NCBI RefSeq assembly: GCF_003254055.1
Contig: NZ_QKZT01000004.1
Location: forward strand, 62,001 to 126,000
DNA length: 64,000 bases
Direction of reading: 5' to 3'
Source of the DNA: Algoriphagus chordae
GTDB taxonomy: Bacteria > Bacteroidota > Bacteroidia > Cytophagales > Cyclobacteriaceae
Below are positions 17,842-26,514 of this stretch, piece after piece. Each line of letters starts with the position of its first letter. Positions within the stretch are counted from its first letter, which is position 1. The notes beneath the pieces were generated by a model. It ran no database searches. It saw nothing but the letters and a program-made list of their open reading frames with translations, and was not told the DNA's origin. The translations under genes were made by a program, and so were the position numbers.

Positions 17842-20466
17842 ATGGAAGCAAAGAAAATACGGAGCACCTTTATTGAGTTTTTCCAATCCAAGCAGCATCA
17901 CTACGTTCCCTCATCACCGATTGTGGTCAAAAATGACCCAACCTTGATGTTTACAAATGCGGGAATGAACCAATTTAAAGACGCATTTCTAGGTAATGAA
18001 CTCGCCAAATATTCCCGTGTAGCCAATTCTCAAAAATGCCTTCGGGTAAGCGGTAAGCACAATGACCTCGAAGAAGTGGGTGTGGATACCTATCACCACA
18101 CCATGTTTGAGATGCTGGGCAACTGGTCTTTTGGAGATTACTTCAAAAAGGAAGCGATCCAATGGGCTTGGGAATTATTGACTGAAGTTTATGGCTTGGA
18201 TAAAGACAGATTGTATGTGTCGGTATTCCAAGGCGATGCTGGTGATAACTTAGGTCTTGATCAGGAAGCCTATGATCTTTGGAAAGCCATCGTGCCTGAA
18301 GATCGTATCATCATGGGGTCCAAAAAGGATAATTTTTGGGAAATGGGTGATGTAGGACCTTGCGGACCTTGTTCGGAGATCCACGTTGATTTGAGACCAG
18401 ATGCTGACCGCGCTTTAATAGAGGGCAAGGATTTGGTGAATATGGATCACGAGCAAGTAATCGAGATTTGGAACTTGGTATTTATGCAGTTCAATAGAGT
18501 CTCAGACGGATCTTTGAAGCCTTTGCCGGCAACACATGTAGATACTGGGATGGGTTTTGAGCGTTTGGTGAGAGCTATTCAGCACAAATCTTCCAATTAC
18601 GATACAGATTTGTTTGCGCCATTCTTGACTGCTTTGGCAAAGAAATCAGGCAAAGTTTACGGTGAAGATCTACCGACAGATATTGCTTTCCGCGTAATAG
18701 TGGATCACATTCGTGCGATTTCATTTACTATCGCTGATGGACAATTACCTTCCAATAATAAGGCTGGCTATGTAATTCGCAGAATCCTGAGAAGAGCGGT
18801 TCGTTATGGATATACCTTCTTGGGTTTCCAAGAGCCATTTTTATATGAGTTGACAAGTTTGATTGCTGATAATTTCGGGGATATCTTCCCTGAGGTGAGA
18901 CAGCAGCAGGAGTTTATAGCCAAAGTGATTTTCGAAGAAGAAACTTCCTTCCTTCGCACACTTGATAATGGCCTGAAAATGCTTGATCAGATTAAAGCTG
19001 AGTTGAGTGAAAAAGGCGAAAAAGTAATACCAGGCAAAACAGCCTTTGAATTATACGATACCTTCGGATTCCCACTGGATCTTACATCTTTGATCGCTCG
19101 TGAAAGCGGACTTTCTTTGGATGAAAAAGGTTTTGTGCAGGAAATGGAAGCTCAAAAGACTCGCTCTCGTGCAGCTTCCGAATCTGAAACTGGCGATTGG
19201 GTGATCGTAAATGAGGATAATGGAGTTGAATTCGTAGGATATGATTTCCTAAAGGCTCATGCACATATCATTAAGTATCGTGTGATTTCTGATAAAAAAG
19301 GGGACAAATACCAATTAGTTTTGGACAAAACACCTTTCTATGCAGAAAGCGGCGGACAGGTAGGAGATACTGGCTGGTTGATCTCGGACACTGAAAAAGT
19401 CAAAGTAATCAACACTAAAAGAGAGAATGATCTGATTGTTCATTTTGTAGAAAAACTTCCTGCTAATCCAGAAGCTGCCTTCGGAGCAGAAGTAGATGCT
19501 GAAAAACGTTTTCTGACTGAGAACAACCATACTGCTACGCACTTACTTCAGTCAGCTTTGAAAGAAGTTCTGGGAGATCATATACAGCAGCGTGGTTCCT
19601 TGGTGAATCAGAACCAGCTTCGCTTTGATTTTTCTCATTTCAGCAAATTGTCTGATGCAGAAATTGCTAAAGTGGAGGATATTGTGAATGAGAAAATCAG
19701 ACAGAATATCCCGCTTTCCGAACAAAGAAATGTGCCCATAGAGGAGGCTAAGAAACAAGGAGCTACAGCGCTTTTTGGAGAGAAATACGGTGATTTCGTT
19801 CGTGTGATCACATTTGATAAGGATTTCTCAGTAGAACTTTGCGGTGGAACACACGTACCTCAAACCAGCAAAATCGGTTTGTTTAAGATTATTTCAGAAG
19901 CATCTAGTGCATCTGGTGTTCGTAGAATCGAAGCGATCACTGCTAAGTCTGCAGAGGATTATTTCCGCAAGCAAGAGAGCCTGGTGAAGGAAATTCAGGA
20001 ATTGCTGAAGAATCCTAAGGACCTGATGAAGTCTATAGAGTCTTTGTTGCAGGAAAAAAACGAACTAAAGAAAGAACTTGAGGCCTTACACTTGGAGAAA
20101 GCTTCAGGTGTAAAAGTGGAGTTGCTTAAACAGTTTGTAACTGGAGAGGGAATCAATACCCTTATAGCACAGCTGGAATTGCCAAATGCTGATTCCTTGA
20201 AGAAGCTGGCCTATGAATTGAAAAATGAAACTGAGAATGCTTTTGTGATTTTGGCTGCCAATATTGATGGTAAACCACAGATTGCTGTGATTATTGATGA
20301 AGACTTGATCAAAAGTAAAGACCTGAATGCAGGTCAAATTGTAAGAGAATTGGCTAAGGAAATTCAAGGTGGAGGAGGAGGACAGGCCTTTTTTGCCACT
20401 GCTGGAGGGAAAAACCTGGCTGGACTAGAAAATGTAGTGACTAAGGCAAAGGACTTATACCTTTAG
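17842..20466 (+). CDS. alaS: Alanyl-tRNA synthetase
   Basis: Charges tRNA-Ala with alanine and edits misacylated products. The 874-residue length is standard. Domains in order: class II catalytic core (about residues 1-250, with 'TFIEFFQSK', 'FTNAGMNQFKD' and 'HHTMFEMLGNWSFGDYF'), tRNA-recognition helices, the editing domain with the HxxxH zinc motif at residues 563-567 (HTATH) and the Cys-xxx-His motif at 667-671 (CGGTH), a coiled coil (about 710-760, Lys/Glu rich), and the C-Ala domain ending in 'IQGGGGGQAFFATAGG'. It starts a plus-strand unit with gatB 21 bp downstream. Confidence 0.98.
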   Translation: MEAKKIRSTFIEFFQSKQHHYVPSSPIVVKNDPTLMFTNAGMNQFKDAFLGNELAKYSRVANSQKCLRVSGKHNDLEEVGVDTYHHTMFEMLGNWSFGDYFKKEAIQWAWELLTEVYGLDKDRLYVSVFQGDAGDNLGLDQEAYDLWKAIVPEDRIIMGSKKDNFWEMGDVGPCGPCSEIHVDLRPDADRALIEGKDLVNMDHEQVIEIWNLVFMQFNRVSDGSLKPLPATHVDTGMGFERLVRAIQHKSSNYDTDLFAPFLTALAKKSGKVYGEDLPTDIAFRVIVDHIRAISFTIADGQLPSNNKAGYVIRRILRRAVRYGYTFLGFQEPFLYELTSLIADNFGDIFPEVRQQQEFIAKVIFEEETSFLRTLDNGLKMLDQIKAELSEKGEKVIPGKTAFELYDTFGFPLDLTSLIARESGLSLDEKGFVQEMEAQKTRSRAASESETGDWVIVNEDNGVEFVGYDFLKAHAHIIKYRVISDKKGDKYQLVLDKTPFYAESGGQVGDTGWLISDTEKVKVINTKRENDLIVHFVEKLPANPEAAFGAEVDAEKRFLTENNHTATHLLQSALKEVLGDHIQQRGSLVNQNQLRFDFSHFSKLSDAEIAKVEDIVNEKIRQNIPLSEQRNVPIEEAKKQGATALFGEKYGDFVRVITFDKDFSVELCGGTHVPQTSKIGLFKIISEASSASGVRRIEAITAKSAEDYFRKQESLVKEIQELLKNPKDLMKSIESLLQEKNELKKELEALHLEKASGVKVELLKQFVTGEGINTLIAQLELPNADSLKKLAYELKNETENAFVILAANIDGKPQIAVIIDEDLIKSKDLNAGQIVRELAKEIQGGGGGQAFFATAGGKNLAGLENVVTKAKDLYL

Positions 20467-20487
20467 AAAATAGAAAAATACGCGCGG

Positions 20488-21948
20488 ATGCTAAGTGAAG
20501 AATTAAAGAATAAATACCAGTTGATCATCGGACTTGAGGTGCATGCGCAGCTTATGACCGAGAGCAAAATGTTTGCTGCTGATGCTAATGAGTATGGTAA
20601 GTCACCGAACACGCAGATATCAGCGATTACTCTTGGCCATCCAGGCACCCTGCCTAAGGTCAACAGGAAGGCTATAGCATATGCTATCAAGATGGGATTG
20701 GCTTGTAATTCTGAGATTACTCGCCACAATGTCTTTGCGCGCAAAAATTACTTTTATCCAGATCTTCCAAAGGGCTATCAGCTTACGCAGGACAAGGGAC
20801 CTATCTGCGTAGGAGGGACTGTGCCTATTCAACTTGCTGATGGAAGTAAGAAAGAAGTGATCTTGAACCGTGTGCATATGGAAGAAGATGCTGGTAAGTC
20901 TATTCACCTAGCAGAAGAGGCAGATACCTTGGTTGATTTCAATCGTGCAGGTACGCCTTTGATCGAGATTGTAACTGAGCCAGATTTGCACAGTCCAGAG
21001 GAAGCTTATGCGTTCTTGGCTGAAGTGAAAAAGCTGGTGAAATATCTCGATATCTGCGATGGCAATATGGAAGAAGGTTCGCTACGCTGTGATGCCAATG
21101 TCTCTGTGATGCTGAAAGGAGCGACAGAATTGGGAAAAAAGGTAGAAGTGAAGAATATGAATTCTTTCCGAAATGTGTTTCGTGCTATCGAGCATGAGCA
21201 TGAACGCCTGATTGGTTTGATAGAGGCGGGTGAAGAGGTGATTTCCGAAACCAGAACTTTTGATGCGAATACAGGGCTTACAGCCAGCATGCGTACCAAG
21301 GAAGATTTGAATGATTACCGCTATTTCCCTGAGCCTGACTTGAGTCCAGTGGTGGTTTCGGACGAGTGGCTGAATGCTGTGAAAGCTACCATGCCTATTT
21401 TGCCTCGAGAACTTCACAAAAAGTTTGTAGAGGAATTTGGCTTGCCTGATTACGATGCGAGCTTTTTGACCGAATCGAAGGATGTGGCGCTCTGGTTCAA
21501 TGAACTTTGTAGCAAAACAAAAAACTATAAAGCAGCGTCTAACTGGATGATGGGTCCTGTGAAATCTTCCTTGAATGAAAATTCTCTGGACATGAAGGAT
21601 TTCCCGATCAGCACTGATTCTTTCGTGGCTTTGATCGCTTTGGTGGATGATGGCAAGGTGAGTTATACGGCAGCCTCGCAGAACTTGTATCCGGCGATGT
21701 TGAACTCTACTGCAGAAAGTCCATTGGAAATTGCTCAGCGGCTGAATTTGATTCAAGAAAGTGATGAATCATCTTTGAAACCAATTGTAGAAGAAGTTTT
21801 GGCTGCCAATGCAGCAAAAGTGAAAGAATATAAATCTGGCAAAAAAGGCTTGATGGGTTTGTTTATGGGGCAAGTGATGAAACAGTCTCAAGGCAAAGCT
21901 GACCCAAAAGTTGCAACAAAATTATTAATTGAATTACTGAAGAATTAA
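20488..21948 (+). CDS. gatB: Aspartyl/glutamyl-tRNA amidotransferase subunit B
   Basis: Subunit B of the GatCAB amidotransferase, which converts Glu-tRNA-Gln (and Asp-tRNA-Asn) to the amidated forms. The 486-residue protein begins 'YQLIIGLEVHAQL', continues with the kinase-like cradle 'RKNYFYPDLPKGYQ' and 'RVHMEEDAGKSIH', and has the signature 'DYRYFPEPDLSP'. The C-terminal YqeY-like helical domain, used to grip tRNA, ends in 'GKADPKVATKLLIELLK'. It lies 21 bp after alaS and 3 bp before a thioredoxin-like lipoprotein, so all three are probably one transcript. gatA and gatC are not in the window. Confidence 0.97.
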   Translation: MLSEELKNKYQLIIGLEVHAQLMTESKMFAADANEYGKSPNTQISAITLGHPGTLPKVNRKAIAYAIKMGLACNSEITRHNVFARKNYFYPDLPKGYQLTQDKGPICVGGTVPIQLADGSKKEVILNRVHMEEDAGKSIHLAEEADTLVDFNRAGTPLIEIVTEPDLHSPEEAYAFLAEVKKLVKYLDICDGNMEEGSLRCDANVSVMLKGATELGKKVEVKNMNSFRNVFRAIEHEHERLIGLIEAGEEVISETRTFDANTGLTASMRTKEDLNDYRYFPEPDLSPVVVSDEWLNAVKATMPILPRELHKKFVEEFGLPDYDASFLTESKDVALWFNELCSKTKNYKAASNWMMGPVKSSLNENSLDMKDFPISTDSFVALIALVDDGKVSYTAASQNLYPAMLNSTAESPLEIAQRLNLIQESDESSLKPIVEEVLAANAAKVKEYKSGKKGLMGLFMGQVMKQSQGKADPKVATKLLIELLKN

Positions 21949-21951
21949 TCC

Positions 21952-23064
21952 ATGTTGAATCGAATGAACGGAGTCGCTTTACTAGTCTTACTAGCCTTTT
22001 TTTCCTGTGAGGAAAAGAATGTTGTTGTTGATGGAAAAGTTGAAATCTCTGGAAAAATAGAAAATGCCCGTGATGGCGCTGTGGTACTATCTCAATTCAC
22101 AGATAGTCGTCCGATAGTTTTGGATACAGTTGAGTTGGATAATAAAGGGGAATTCAGCTATGAAGTAGCAGTGGATGCACCTACTTTCTTTGAATTGAAT
22201 TTCTATGGAGAAAAAATAGTACGTCTTGCCTTATTCAAGGATGATGTGGAAGTAGACTATAATTTTGCGGATCCTGAAAGCCTAGTTATCAACGGCTCAA
22301 AAGATTCTCAGGAGATGTTGAAAATCGAGGAATTGATGGAGGCCTATCAGACCAAAGTTAATCAGCTCAATGAGGCTTATTATAAAGCGATGGGTGATAA
22401 CGATACAGAGACCATTAAGCAAATTCAGATTGATGCCATGGCGTTGGAGAGCAACCAATCTTCAGAGGTGAAAAAGGTCATCAATAGTATGGGAGATAGT
22501 TTTGCATCTTTAGCGGCTATTGGCTTATTGAACCCTAAGAATGAATTTCAGTTTATGGACAGTTTAGTAGCCAAGCTAGATGAGAAGTACCCTGAGACTA
22601 AAACTATTATCCAGTTAAAGCAGCAATTAGACGATATGAGAGCACTTTCTATGGGGCAAGTAGCGCCAGAAATTGAGCTACCTAATCCTGCTGGTGAAAC
22701 GGTAAAGCTTTCAGATTTGCGTGGAAAGTATGTTATGATAGACTTCTGGGCAGCTTGGTGCAAGCCTTGTCGTGAGGAAAATCCAAATGTAGTGAAGCTA
22801 TACAATGAATATAAGGACAAAGGTTTTGAGGTATTTGGCGTTTCGCTAGATCGCACCAAGGAAGCTTGGGTAGATGCTATTGCCGAAGATGGCTTGGAAT
22901 GGACTCAGGTTTCTGATTTGCAATATTTCAATTCTGCAGCTGCAGAGCTTTATCAAATCAATGCTATTCCAGCTACCTACTTGATAGATCCAGATGGCAA
23001 AATCATTGGTAAAGACCTTCGAGGACCTAGTTTGAGAGTTAAACTGGAAGAGATCTTCGACTAA
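21952..23064 (+). CDS. Thioredoxin-like (TlpA/ResA) lipoprotein with DUF4369-type N-domain
   Basis: A 370-residue periplasm-facing thiol-disulfide protein. It has a lipoprotein signal ending at Cys19 (AFFSC), an N-terminal DUF4369-like beta domain (about 25-130, 'EISGKIENARDGAVVLSQF'), a helical linker and a C-terminal AhpC/TSA-Redoxin domain. The last has the redox pair Cys270-Cys273 in WCKPC, preceded by 'GKYVMIDFWAAW', with the cis-Pro region 'INAIPATYLIDPDGKI'. Bacteroidota have many such proteins; they probably reduce or reshuffle disulfides in envelope proteins. It starts 3 bp after gatB and ends before a perfect terminator. The precise substrate is unknown. Confidence 0.9.
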   Translation: MLNRMNGVALLVLLAFFSCEEKNVVVDGKVEISGKIENARDGAVVLSQFTDSRPIVLDTVELDNKGEFSYEVAVDAPTFFELNFYGEKIVRLALFKDDVEVDYNFADPESLVINGSKDSQEMLKIEELMEAYQTKVNQLNEAYYKAMGDNDTETIKQIQIDAMALESNQSSEVKKVINSMGDSFASLAAIGLLNPKNEFQFMDSLVAKLDEKYPETKTIIQLKQQLDDMRALSMGQVAPEIELPNPAGETVKLSDLRGKYVMIDFWAAWCKPCREENPNVVKLYNEYKDKGFEVFGVSLDRTKEAWVDAIAEDGLEWTQVSDLQYFNSAAAELYQINAIPATYLIDPDGKIIGKDLRGPSLRVKLEEIFD

Positions 23065-23086
23065 TTTCCAGACAGTTTATTACATC

Positions 23087-23123
23087 AAAAAAGCCTTCCC
23101 ATTTTGAATGGGAAGGCTTTTTT
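23087..23123 (+). terminator. Strong bidirectional terminator
   Basis: Perfect 17-bp inverted repeat (AAAAAAGCCTTCCCATT at 23087-23103, its complement at 23107-23123) with a 3-nt loop and A/T runs on both sides, between the thioredoxin lipoprotein gene and convergent proC. Confidence 0.92.
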
Positions 23124-23138
23124 GTGAGTATAAATATG

Positions 23139-23176
23139 AAAGGAAGGAAGAAAAAGTACCAAACAGTCCTTCCTTT
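23139..23176. repeat. Second inverted repeat between convergent genes
   Basis: Perfect 10-bp arms AAAGGAAGGA (23139-23148) and TCCTTCCTTT (23167-23176) with an 18-nt loop. There is no strong T-run on either side. The remaining bases to the proC stop (23177-23350) show nothing recognisable. Confidence 0.6.
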
Positions 23177-23350
23177 AAAAATCGTGTCATTGAAAAAGGA
23201 ATAGCAAAAGTTGTTTATCACCCGGGACAAATCTACTGAAAAGATTCAAAAGAAAAACAATCCTATAGTTATTCTTATGGAATTAAATATTAATTTTTCC
23301 TGATTTAGATTTAATATTCCTTGAAAATTAATAATTCATTATCAAATCAA

Positions 23351-24151
23351 TTATTTGGCGATTTTCTCGTAACTGGCGATCACTCCTCTTACCATCGCAG
23401 AACTGAATCCTTGATGTTCCATTTCATTTAGGCCTACGATCGTACAGCCTTTTGGGGTGGTTACCTTATCTATAGCAGCTTCTGGATGCATGTTTTTTTG
23501 GATCATCAGTTCGGCTGCTCCTTTTACAGTTTGGTTGACAATCTTGGATGCAGTATGCGAATCAAATCCGATTTGAATTCCTCCTTGGATCATCGCTCGC
23601 ATAAACCTCAATACATAAGCAATTCCACAAGCCCCCAACACAGTTGCCGCTTCCATCAGACTTTCGTCAATTGGGATCGTAAATCCAATTCCATTAAACA
23701 GTTCAGTCACTAAGTTGACCTGATCTGCATCTGCATTTTGGGAGCAAACACAGGTTACAGACTCTTGGATATCCGCAGCGATATTAGGCATAGCACGGAA
23801 GGCAATACTAGCAGGGTTTATCACCTGATACATTTCAGCAAGAGAAATTCCGGTTGCCAAAGAAATGATGATTTGCTCTTTTGGATCCAGAGATGGCTTG
23901 ATTTCGGCTAGAATAGGAGCGATGTTGAACGGCTTTACACCCAAGATGATGATGTCGGCATTGGCCGCTGCTGAGATGTTATCAGTTTGGATATGCACTC
24001 CTAGTACAGCAAAACCACTAAGGCTATCTGTATTTCTTTTGGTAAGGGTTAGATTCTTTGGATCAAATTCATCCCGTTTTAGCAATCCATTTGCTATAGA
24101 TGCTCCCAGATTACCACAGCCTATGATGGCTATTTTTACTTTCGAAATCAT
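23351..24151 (-). CDS. proC: Pyrroline-5-carboxylate reductase
   Basis: Last step of proline synthesis: NAD(P)H-dependent reduction of pyrroline-5-carboxylate. The 266-residue protein begins with a Rossmann motif 'KIAIIGCGNLGASIANGL', has 'ILGVKPFNI' and 'RAMPNIAADIQESVT', and the C-terminal dimerisation/active-site helices 'LGACGIAYVLRFMRAMIQGG' and 'VTTPKGCTIVGLNEMEHQG'. In canonical ProC the last motif is VxSPGGTT; here TTPKGCT replaces it, a modest deviation. The ATG at 24151 puts the Rossmann strand at the usual distance from the start, so the 15 codons upstream are not used. It is monocistronic. Confidence 0.93.
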   Translation of the reverse strand: MISKVKIAIIGCGNLGASIANGLLKRDEFDPKNLTLTKRNTDSLSGFAVLGVHIQTDNISAAANADIIILGVKPFNIAPILAEIKPSLDPKEQIIISLATGISLAEMYQVINPASIAFRAMPNIAADIQESVTCVCSQNADADQVNLVTELFNGIGFTIPIDESLMEAATVLGACGIAYVLRFMRAMIQGGIQIGFDSHTASKIVNQTVKGAAELMIQKNMHPEAAIDKVTTPKGCTIVGLNEMEHQGFSSAMVRGVIASYEKIAK

Positions 24152-24272
24152 ATAAAATATAATTTTTGATTGGATTCGTTGATTAAAGGTAAACAAATAG
24201 GCTGTTTTAATACGAATTCATAAAATTTTATGATAGTTGAATGCCTTAAGGCAATAGAATAGAAAAAAATAT

Positions 24273-24306
24273 TTTGACGTAATAACTTGACATAAAGTTA
24301 AGTTTG
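24273..24306 (+). promoter_or_regulatory. Candidate promoter of the membrane protein/Xre pair
   Basis: TTTG (24273-24276), 22-bp spacer, TAAGTTTG (24299-24306). The -7 box fits TAnnTTTG exactly; the spacer is slightly long. Transcription would start near 24312 and give a leader of about 140 nt that includes the structured element. Confidence 0.5.
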
Positions 24307-24330
24307 TTTTACATTTAGACAATAATACTT

Positions 24331-24428
24331 GTCCCTGGGTCAAGCATGGTAATAAAAGAATTCAGTTGAGATCAATAAAAACCATGCTAGATTCCTCCCG
24401 CTAGTTCAGGATATTATCGGGGCAGGAC
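24331..24428 (+). ncRNA. Candidate structured 5' leader RNA
   Basis: Pairings read by eye: P1 GUCC(C)UG (24331-24337) with CAGGAC (24423-24428); P2 AGCAUGGU (24343-24350) with ACCAUGCU (24381-24388), perfect; P3 CCCG (24397-24400) with CGGG (24418-24421). P1 encloses P2 and P3, giving a compact multibranch shape in an otherwise AT-rich 300-bp gap. An alternative hairpin CUUG/CAAG (24328-24331 with 24341-24344) would disrupt P1. It lies just after a candidate promoter and 23 nt before the start codon of the downstream gene, as a cis-regulatory RNA would. I cannot assign it to a known riboswitch class. Confidence 0.4.
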
Positions 24429-24450
24429 GTAACTATAAATCAATAAACAG

Positions 24451-24867
24451 ATGAAAGAAAAATCAATTTTACATGTGCCTTTACTTTCTCCGGGATGGAA
24501 GAAGTTGGCTTTTGTGTTTTTTCCCTTGCCAGTCATGTTGGTCATTGGAATGGCAATCACCAGGATGGATATTACCCCTGATGATTCTGCTCAAATAATT
24601 TATGGATTTTGGGCTATAGGATTCGGCTTATTGAATCTCTCTAGAGAAAAAGATGAAGATGAGATGATCAAATCCTTCAGACTTCAGGCTTTTCAAACAG
24701 GCTCTTATTGGCTTATTTGGGGTTTGGGAGCTTTGATGCTGATCAATTATCTACGCTTTGACAGAATTACCTCAGAGATATTTACTGCCTATCTGGTCTT
24801 GTTTCTGTTAAATGCATACATCTATGCGGCATTTAAGTATCAGATCTATATGGCTACTAAAGATTGA
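24451..24867 (+). CDS. Small four-helix membrane protein
   Basis: A 138-residue protein with about four hydrophobic segments (residues 20-37, 46-63, 84-101 and 108-130), separated by the acidic/basic loop 'REKDEDEMIKSF'. The family is not recognised with certainty. The layout (small polytopic membrane protein followed by a stand-alone Xre regulator of about 66 residues) is a common pair in bacteria, often with DUF2178-like proteins, and suggests that the membrane protein and the regulator act together in sensing or autoregulation. The gap to the regulator gene is 79 bp. A long structured leader precedes it. Confidence 0.65.
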   Translation: MKEKSILHVPLLSPGWKKLAFVFFPLPVMLVIGMAITRMDITPDDSAQIIYGFWAIGFGLLNLSREKDEDEMIKSFRLQAFQTGSYWLIWGLGALMLINYLRFDRITSEIFTAYLVLFLLNAYIYAAFKYQIYMATKD

Positions 24868-24946
24868 TCTAAGTCAAATCTAATACAACAAGGAACTAAC
24901 TGGTAATTTATACCCAGCCAGAGCGATTTTGGCTAAAAATACCATT

Positions 24947-25147
24947 ATGAAAAATACCATTAAAGTCGAGCGAGCACGGCATAATTTGACCCAGCAGGAT
25001 CTGGCAGAAAAAGTCAGTGTTTCCAGGCAAACTATCAATAGTATAGAGGCGGGGAAGTATGTGCCTTCCACGGTTCTTGCTTTAAAGATTTCGAAGATTT
25101 TTGGCCTGGCTTTAGAAGAGATTTTTGAATTGGAGGAAGAGGATTAG
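24947..25147 (+). CDS. Xre-family minimal transcriptional regulator
   Basis: A 66-residue DNA-binding protein consisting almost only of a helix-turn-helix of the Cro/CI (Xre) type: 'ARHNLTQQDLAEKVSVSRQTINSIEAGKYVPSTVLALKIS', where QQDLAEKVSVSRQTINSIE is the two-helix motif, followed by 'IFGLALEEIFELEEED'. This matches the YozG/SinR-like short regulators often paired with membrane proteins. The ATG at 24947 is preferred over the TTG at 24929. The DNA around the start repeats AAAAATACCATTATG/AAAAATACCATTAA at 12-bp spacing, which may be coincidental. It probably autoregulates the gene pair. Confidence 0.85.
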   Translation: MKNTIKVERARHNLTQQDLAEKVSVSRQTINSIEAGKYVPSTVLALKISKIFGLALEEIFELEEED

Positions 25148-25309
25148 AACGGGAAAAGTGTAGGCTGCCAAGCGTGATTGAAATAATTATGTGTTGGTAT
25201 CTAGTCTAGAATTATTAATAGAAGCTTTTTTGGAATACCATTTGCGTTTTTGCAGGGATAAAAGACGCAAAAGTCTTAACTTCGATCTTTTATATAGAAA
25301 CTCTTTTTG

Positions 25310-26476
25310 ATGCCAAAACTCATACGAATCACCACCGTTCCGATTTCTTTGAAATTACTGCTCGCAGGGCAAATGAAGTTTGTGCGGGAACAAGGTTGGG
25401 ATGTATTGATGCTGAGTGCTGATGGCAGAGAACTTCCGCAGGTAATCAAAGCAGAAGGGGCTAGGCATGAAGTCATCCCTTTTACACGTAAAATCACTCC
25501 ATTTCAAGATCTGAAATGCCTTTGGCAGCTATATCAGCTGATCAAAAAAGAGCAACCTGATATTGTACACACGCATACTCCTAAAGCCGGATTGTTGGGA
25601 ATGATCGCAGCCAAATTTGCTGGAGTCAAGGTGAGGATTCACACGCTTGCAGGTATTCCATTTATGGCTGCTGAAGGCGGAAAAAGGTCTCTTTTGGAAA
25701 AAATGGAGAAGATCACCTATAGTTATGCTACTGAGGTTTGGCCTAATTCCAATGGTTTGAAAAACTTTGTGATCGAGAATAATCTTTGTCCTGCAGAGAA
25801 ACTTCATGTGATCGGTAAAGGCTCCTCCAATGGAGTTGATCTTGCAAGGTTCAACCGTGGTGTTTTGAAAGAAAATCACTTGGTGGCTGCCACTATGCGT
25901 ATTCTTCCTGGAGAAGATGATTTTATCATTTTGTCGGTGGGTAGACTAGTCAAAGACAAAGGAATACACGAATTGGTTGATGCTTTTTTGAGCTCTAAAA
26001 TTGTAGGAAAATCAAAGCTCGTTTTGTTGGGGAGTTTTGAGCAGGACCTCAATCCGCTTGATCCTGAGACAATTAAAATAATAACTGATCACCCTAGAAT
26101 CGTACAGATAGATTGGTCGGATCATGTGGCACATTATTTTGCTTTGGCAGATGTGTTGGTTCATCCTTCGCACCGTGAAGGTTTTCCAAATGTGATTTTG
26201 GAGGCTGGAGCTATGGAAGTGCCTGTGATCTGTTCGGATATTATTGGCAATACAGATATCATTACACAGCAAAAAACGGGTTTGATTTTCCCTGTCAAAA
26301 ATGTAGAAATACTCAAAGAAGCAATGGAATTTGCCTTTGTAAAACGTGATAAGATGGCTGAGATGGCGGCTAAATTATATCAGGAGGTTTGTGAGAATTA
26401 TGAACGCAGCCAAGTTCAACATGAAATTTTTGCTCAATACCAGCTTGATTTGAGCAAGCATGATAGCGCGGAATAA
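25310..26476 (+). CDS. Family 4 glycosyltransferase
   Basis: A GT-B fold glycosyltransferase of 388 residues, transferring a sugar from a nucleotide donor in capsule, O-antigen or exopolysaccharide assembly at the cytoplasmic membrane. The N-terminal half resembles GT4 subtype domains with 'DIVHTHTPKAGLLGMIAA' and 'VRIHTLAG'; the C-terminal half has 'LSVGRLVKDKGIHELVDAF' and the donor-site 'HPSHREGFPNVILEAGAMEVPVI' with the EGFP..E motif. The start is the ATG at 25310. The neighbours, a UDP-glucuronate epimerase and RmlB, provide nucleotide sugars, so the three belong to one surface-polysaccharide module. Acceptor and donor are unknown. Confidence 0.9.
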   Translation: MPKLIRITTVPISLKLLLAGQMKFVREQGWDVLMLSADGRELPQVIKAEGARHEVIPFTRKITPFQDLKCLWQLYQLIKKEQPDIVHTHTPKAGLLGMIAAKFAGVKVRIHTLAGIPFMAAEGGKRSLLEKMEKITYSYATEVWPNSNGLKNFVIENNLCPAEKLHVIGKGSSNGVDLARFNRGVLKENHLVAATMRILPGEDDFIILSVGRLVKDKGIHELVDAFLSSKIVGKSKLVLLGSFEQDLNPLDPETIKIITDHPRIVQIDWSDHVAHYFALADVLVHPSHREGFPNVILEAGAMEVPVICSDIIGNTDIITQQKTGLIFPVKNVEILKEAMEFAFVKRDKMAEMAAKLYQEVCENYERSQVQHEIFAQYQLDLSKHDSAE

Positions 26477-26478
26477 CT

Positions 26479-26486
26479 TATATTTG
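26479..26486 (+). promoter_or_regulatory. Possible -7 box before the epimerase gene
   Basis: TATATTTG fits TAnnTTTG, 29 bp before the start codon of the epimerase. The nearest TTTG upstream (26449-26452) is 26 bp away, too far for a normal spacer, so this is weak. Confidence 0.25.
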
Positions 26487-26514
26487 GTCATCAATAAAAC
26501 ATGAATTTTTATCT

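Noticed and set aside
21082-21756. 224-codon open frame on the minus strand inside gatB
   Set aside because: It is antisense to a strongly conserved gene, has no plausible start or signal, and its composition (many His, Phe, Gln, Arg) is typical of a shadow of codons on the opposite strand.
24935-24960. Direct repeat of AAAAATACCATTA around the Xre start codon as an operator
   Set aside because: It is largely explained by overlapping lysine/asparagine/threonine codons at the start of the gene, and only two units exist.
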